Shown: positions 63,221 to 64,000 of the stretch, piece by piece | Position numbering within the stretch: position 1 is the first letter of the stretch | Layout: the number at the start of each line of letters is the position of its first letter | Origin: Oceanicola sp. 502str15 | Lineage (GTDB): Bacteria; Pseudomonadota; Alphaproteobacteria; Rhodobacterales; Rhodobacteraceae | Reading direction: 5' to 3' | NCBI RefSeq assembly: GCF_024105635.1 | Contig: NZ_WYDQ01000001.1 | Coordinates: 2,108,001 to 2,172,000, forward strand | Length of the DNA: 64,000 nt | Program-made: the position numbers and the translations under genes | The notes under the pieces: model-generated | Database searches by the model: none | The model's input: only the letters and a program-made list of their open reading frames with translations | What the model was told of the DNA's origin: nothing

Positions 63221-64000
63221 TCAGCTCTCGCGGCGGACCGTAAGGAAGACCCGGCGAAAGGGGAAGAGCACCGAGCCGTCATCTTCGGTCGGATAGTCCG
63301 TTTGCAACTCGGCCTCGTAGGCCTCGAGAAACCGGGCCTCCTCCTCCGCTGTAAGGCCTTCGGTGAATGGCCGCATGAAGGTGGATTGGGTAAAGTGGCG
63401 CACCGGGTGCCCGGTCTCCACCGGAGCGAGCCGCTGGATGTAGTCTGTTTCCCAGACCGATGTTTCGCCGAGCGGGGCCATGAGCCGGGCATAGGTGGTC
63501 GGCGGATCGACGGGCTCTCGCCATGGCGCGGCAAATCTCTCGGGAAACAGCGCTTTGGCCGTGGTGCGGATGAGCGCGTGGGACGGCCCGTTGTGCTGGC
63601 GTGGCATCTGGATTGCCAGGGTGCCACCGGGTGCCAGCAGCGCCAGGAGGCGCGGGAAAAGCGTGGCGTGGTCCGGGAGCCATTGCAGCGCCGCGTTGGA
63701 AAAGATCAGGGCCGGCGGGCGGGTTGGCGCCCAAACCGCCGCGTCGGCCTCGTTGAGACTGTCGTAACAGCCGGTCTCGCGGGCCTCGGCAAGCATTGCG
63801 GGAGAGGAGTCGATCCCTTGCAGGTGACGGTCGGGGAAGCGCGCCTTCAGCACCGGGCCAACCGCGCCGTTGCCGCAACCGAGATCGATGATATCGCCCT
63901 CCGGCAGATCGCGGACCTGCAGCAGAAGGTCGAGTGCCGGTCGCAGGCGGAGGCCTGCAAAGCGGGCGTAGAGAGCGGGGTTCCAGTCAGGGCGGGTCAT
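63221..64000 (-). CDS. tam: Trans-aconitate 2-methyltransferase
   Basis: SAM-dependent methyltransferase of 259 residues that methylates trans-aconitate, a spontaneous isomer that inhibits aconitase. The SAM motif IIDLGCGNGAVGP (37-49), GIDSSPAML, and LIFSNAALQWLPDH are characteristic, as is the opening MTRPDWNPALYARFAGLRLRPALDLL. The start codon is the last three bases of the window, so its upstream region cannot be seen. Confidence 0.93.
   Translation of the reverse strand: MTRPDWNPALYARFAGLRLRPALDLLLQVRDLPEGDIIDLGCGNGAVGPVLKARFPDRHLQGIDSSPAMLAEARETGCYDSLNEADAAVWAPTRPPALIFSNAALQWLPDHATLFPRLLALLAPGGTLAIQMPRQHNGPSHALIRTTAKALFPERFAAPWREPVDPPTTYARLMAPLGETSVWETDYIQRLAPVETGHPVRHFTQSTFMRPFTEGLTAEEEARFLEAYEAELQTDYPTEDDGSVLFPFRRVFLTVRRES

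Overview
The window looks like a chromosomal segment of an alphaproteobacterium of the order Rhodobacterales (Roseobacter-type). The evidence is consistently high GC, an aa3 cytochrome oxidase assembly cluster in ctaC-ctaB-small ORF-ctaG-ctaE order, Flp pilins with an AVTVDWVVLTAA core, a CtrA-type TTAA-N7-TTAA site in front of dprA, and most genes packed in ATGA or TGATG overlaps. No rRNA, tRNA, insertion sequence, prophage or CRISPR array was seen. All calls are by eye from motifs, length and context; no database search was run.

Layout. 1-8.2 kb: metG, a PAS/HisKA-like/receiver protein, a TRIC-family membrane protein, a LysE exporter, an SDR-DoxX fusion with a DUF2269 protein, an HdeA-like periplasmic protein and apt. 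This part carries intergenic GTAG-headed palindromes (REP-like), including an array with a 158-bp tandem duplication at 8.2-8.6 kb. 8.6-21.5 kb: mostly minus strand: Hsp70-like ATPase, FAD-linked 2-hydroxyacid dehydrogenase, secreted metallo-beta-lactamase-fold protein, GNAT, M16 peptidase, thrC, SURF1 and the cta cluster, then tldD divergently. 21.7-34.3 kb: dprA, topA, a two-subunit CoA-transferase, and a group resembling decaprenylphosphoryl-arabinose synthesis (UPF0104 membrane protein, DprE1-like oxidase, DprE2-like reductase and, nearby, a HAD-UbiA fusion), then a lytic transglycosylase.

34.6-51.0 kb: a complete-looking Tad (tight adherence) pilus locus: two Flp pilins, cpaB, secretin cpaC, an OmpA-domain lipoprotein where cpaD is expected, cpaE, cpaF, tadB, tadC, two TPR lipoproteins and a prepilin peptidase. 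Nested between cpaB and cpaC is an archaic-type chaperone-usher operon (spore-coat-U pilin, one-domain chaperone, usher, two-domain tip protein). Two surface-fibre systems therefore share one locus. A GT-C-like membrane protein and an AAA+ ATPase follow.

54-64 kb: an MFS drug exporter divergent from a MarR regulator with a palindromic operator candidate, a ligase-associated Lhr-type helicase with PdeM phosphoesterase, folD and fhs (one-carbon metabolism), a MOSC protein and trans-aconitate methyltransferase.

Most unusual items: the chaperone-usher operon inside the Tad locus with a chaperone lacking its second domain; the polyprenyl-phospho-pentose module in a Gram-negative; two arrays of four 11-bp direct repeats (9942-9985 and 48877-48920), each 24 nt (first array) or 21 nt (second array) after a TTAACC; and the REP array.
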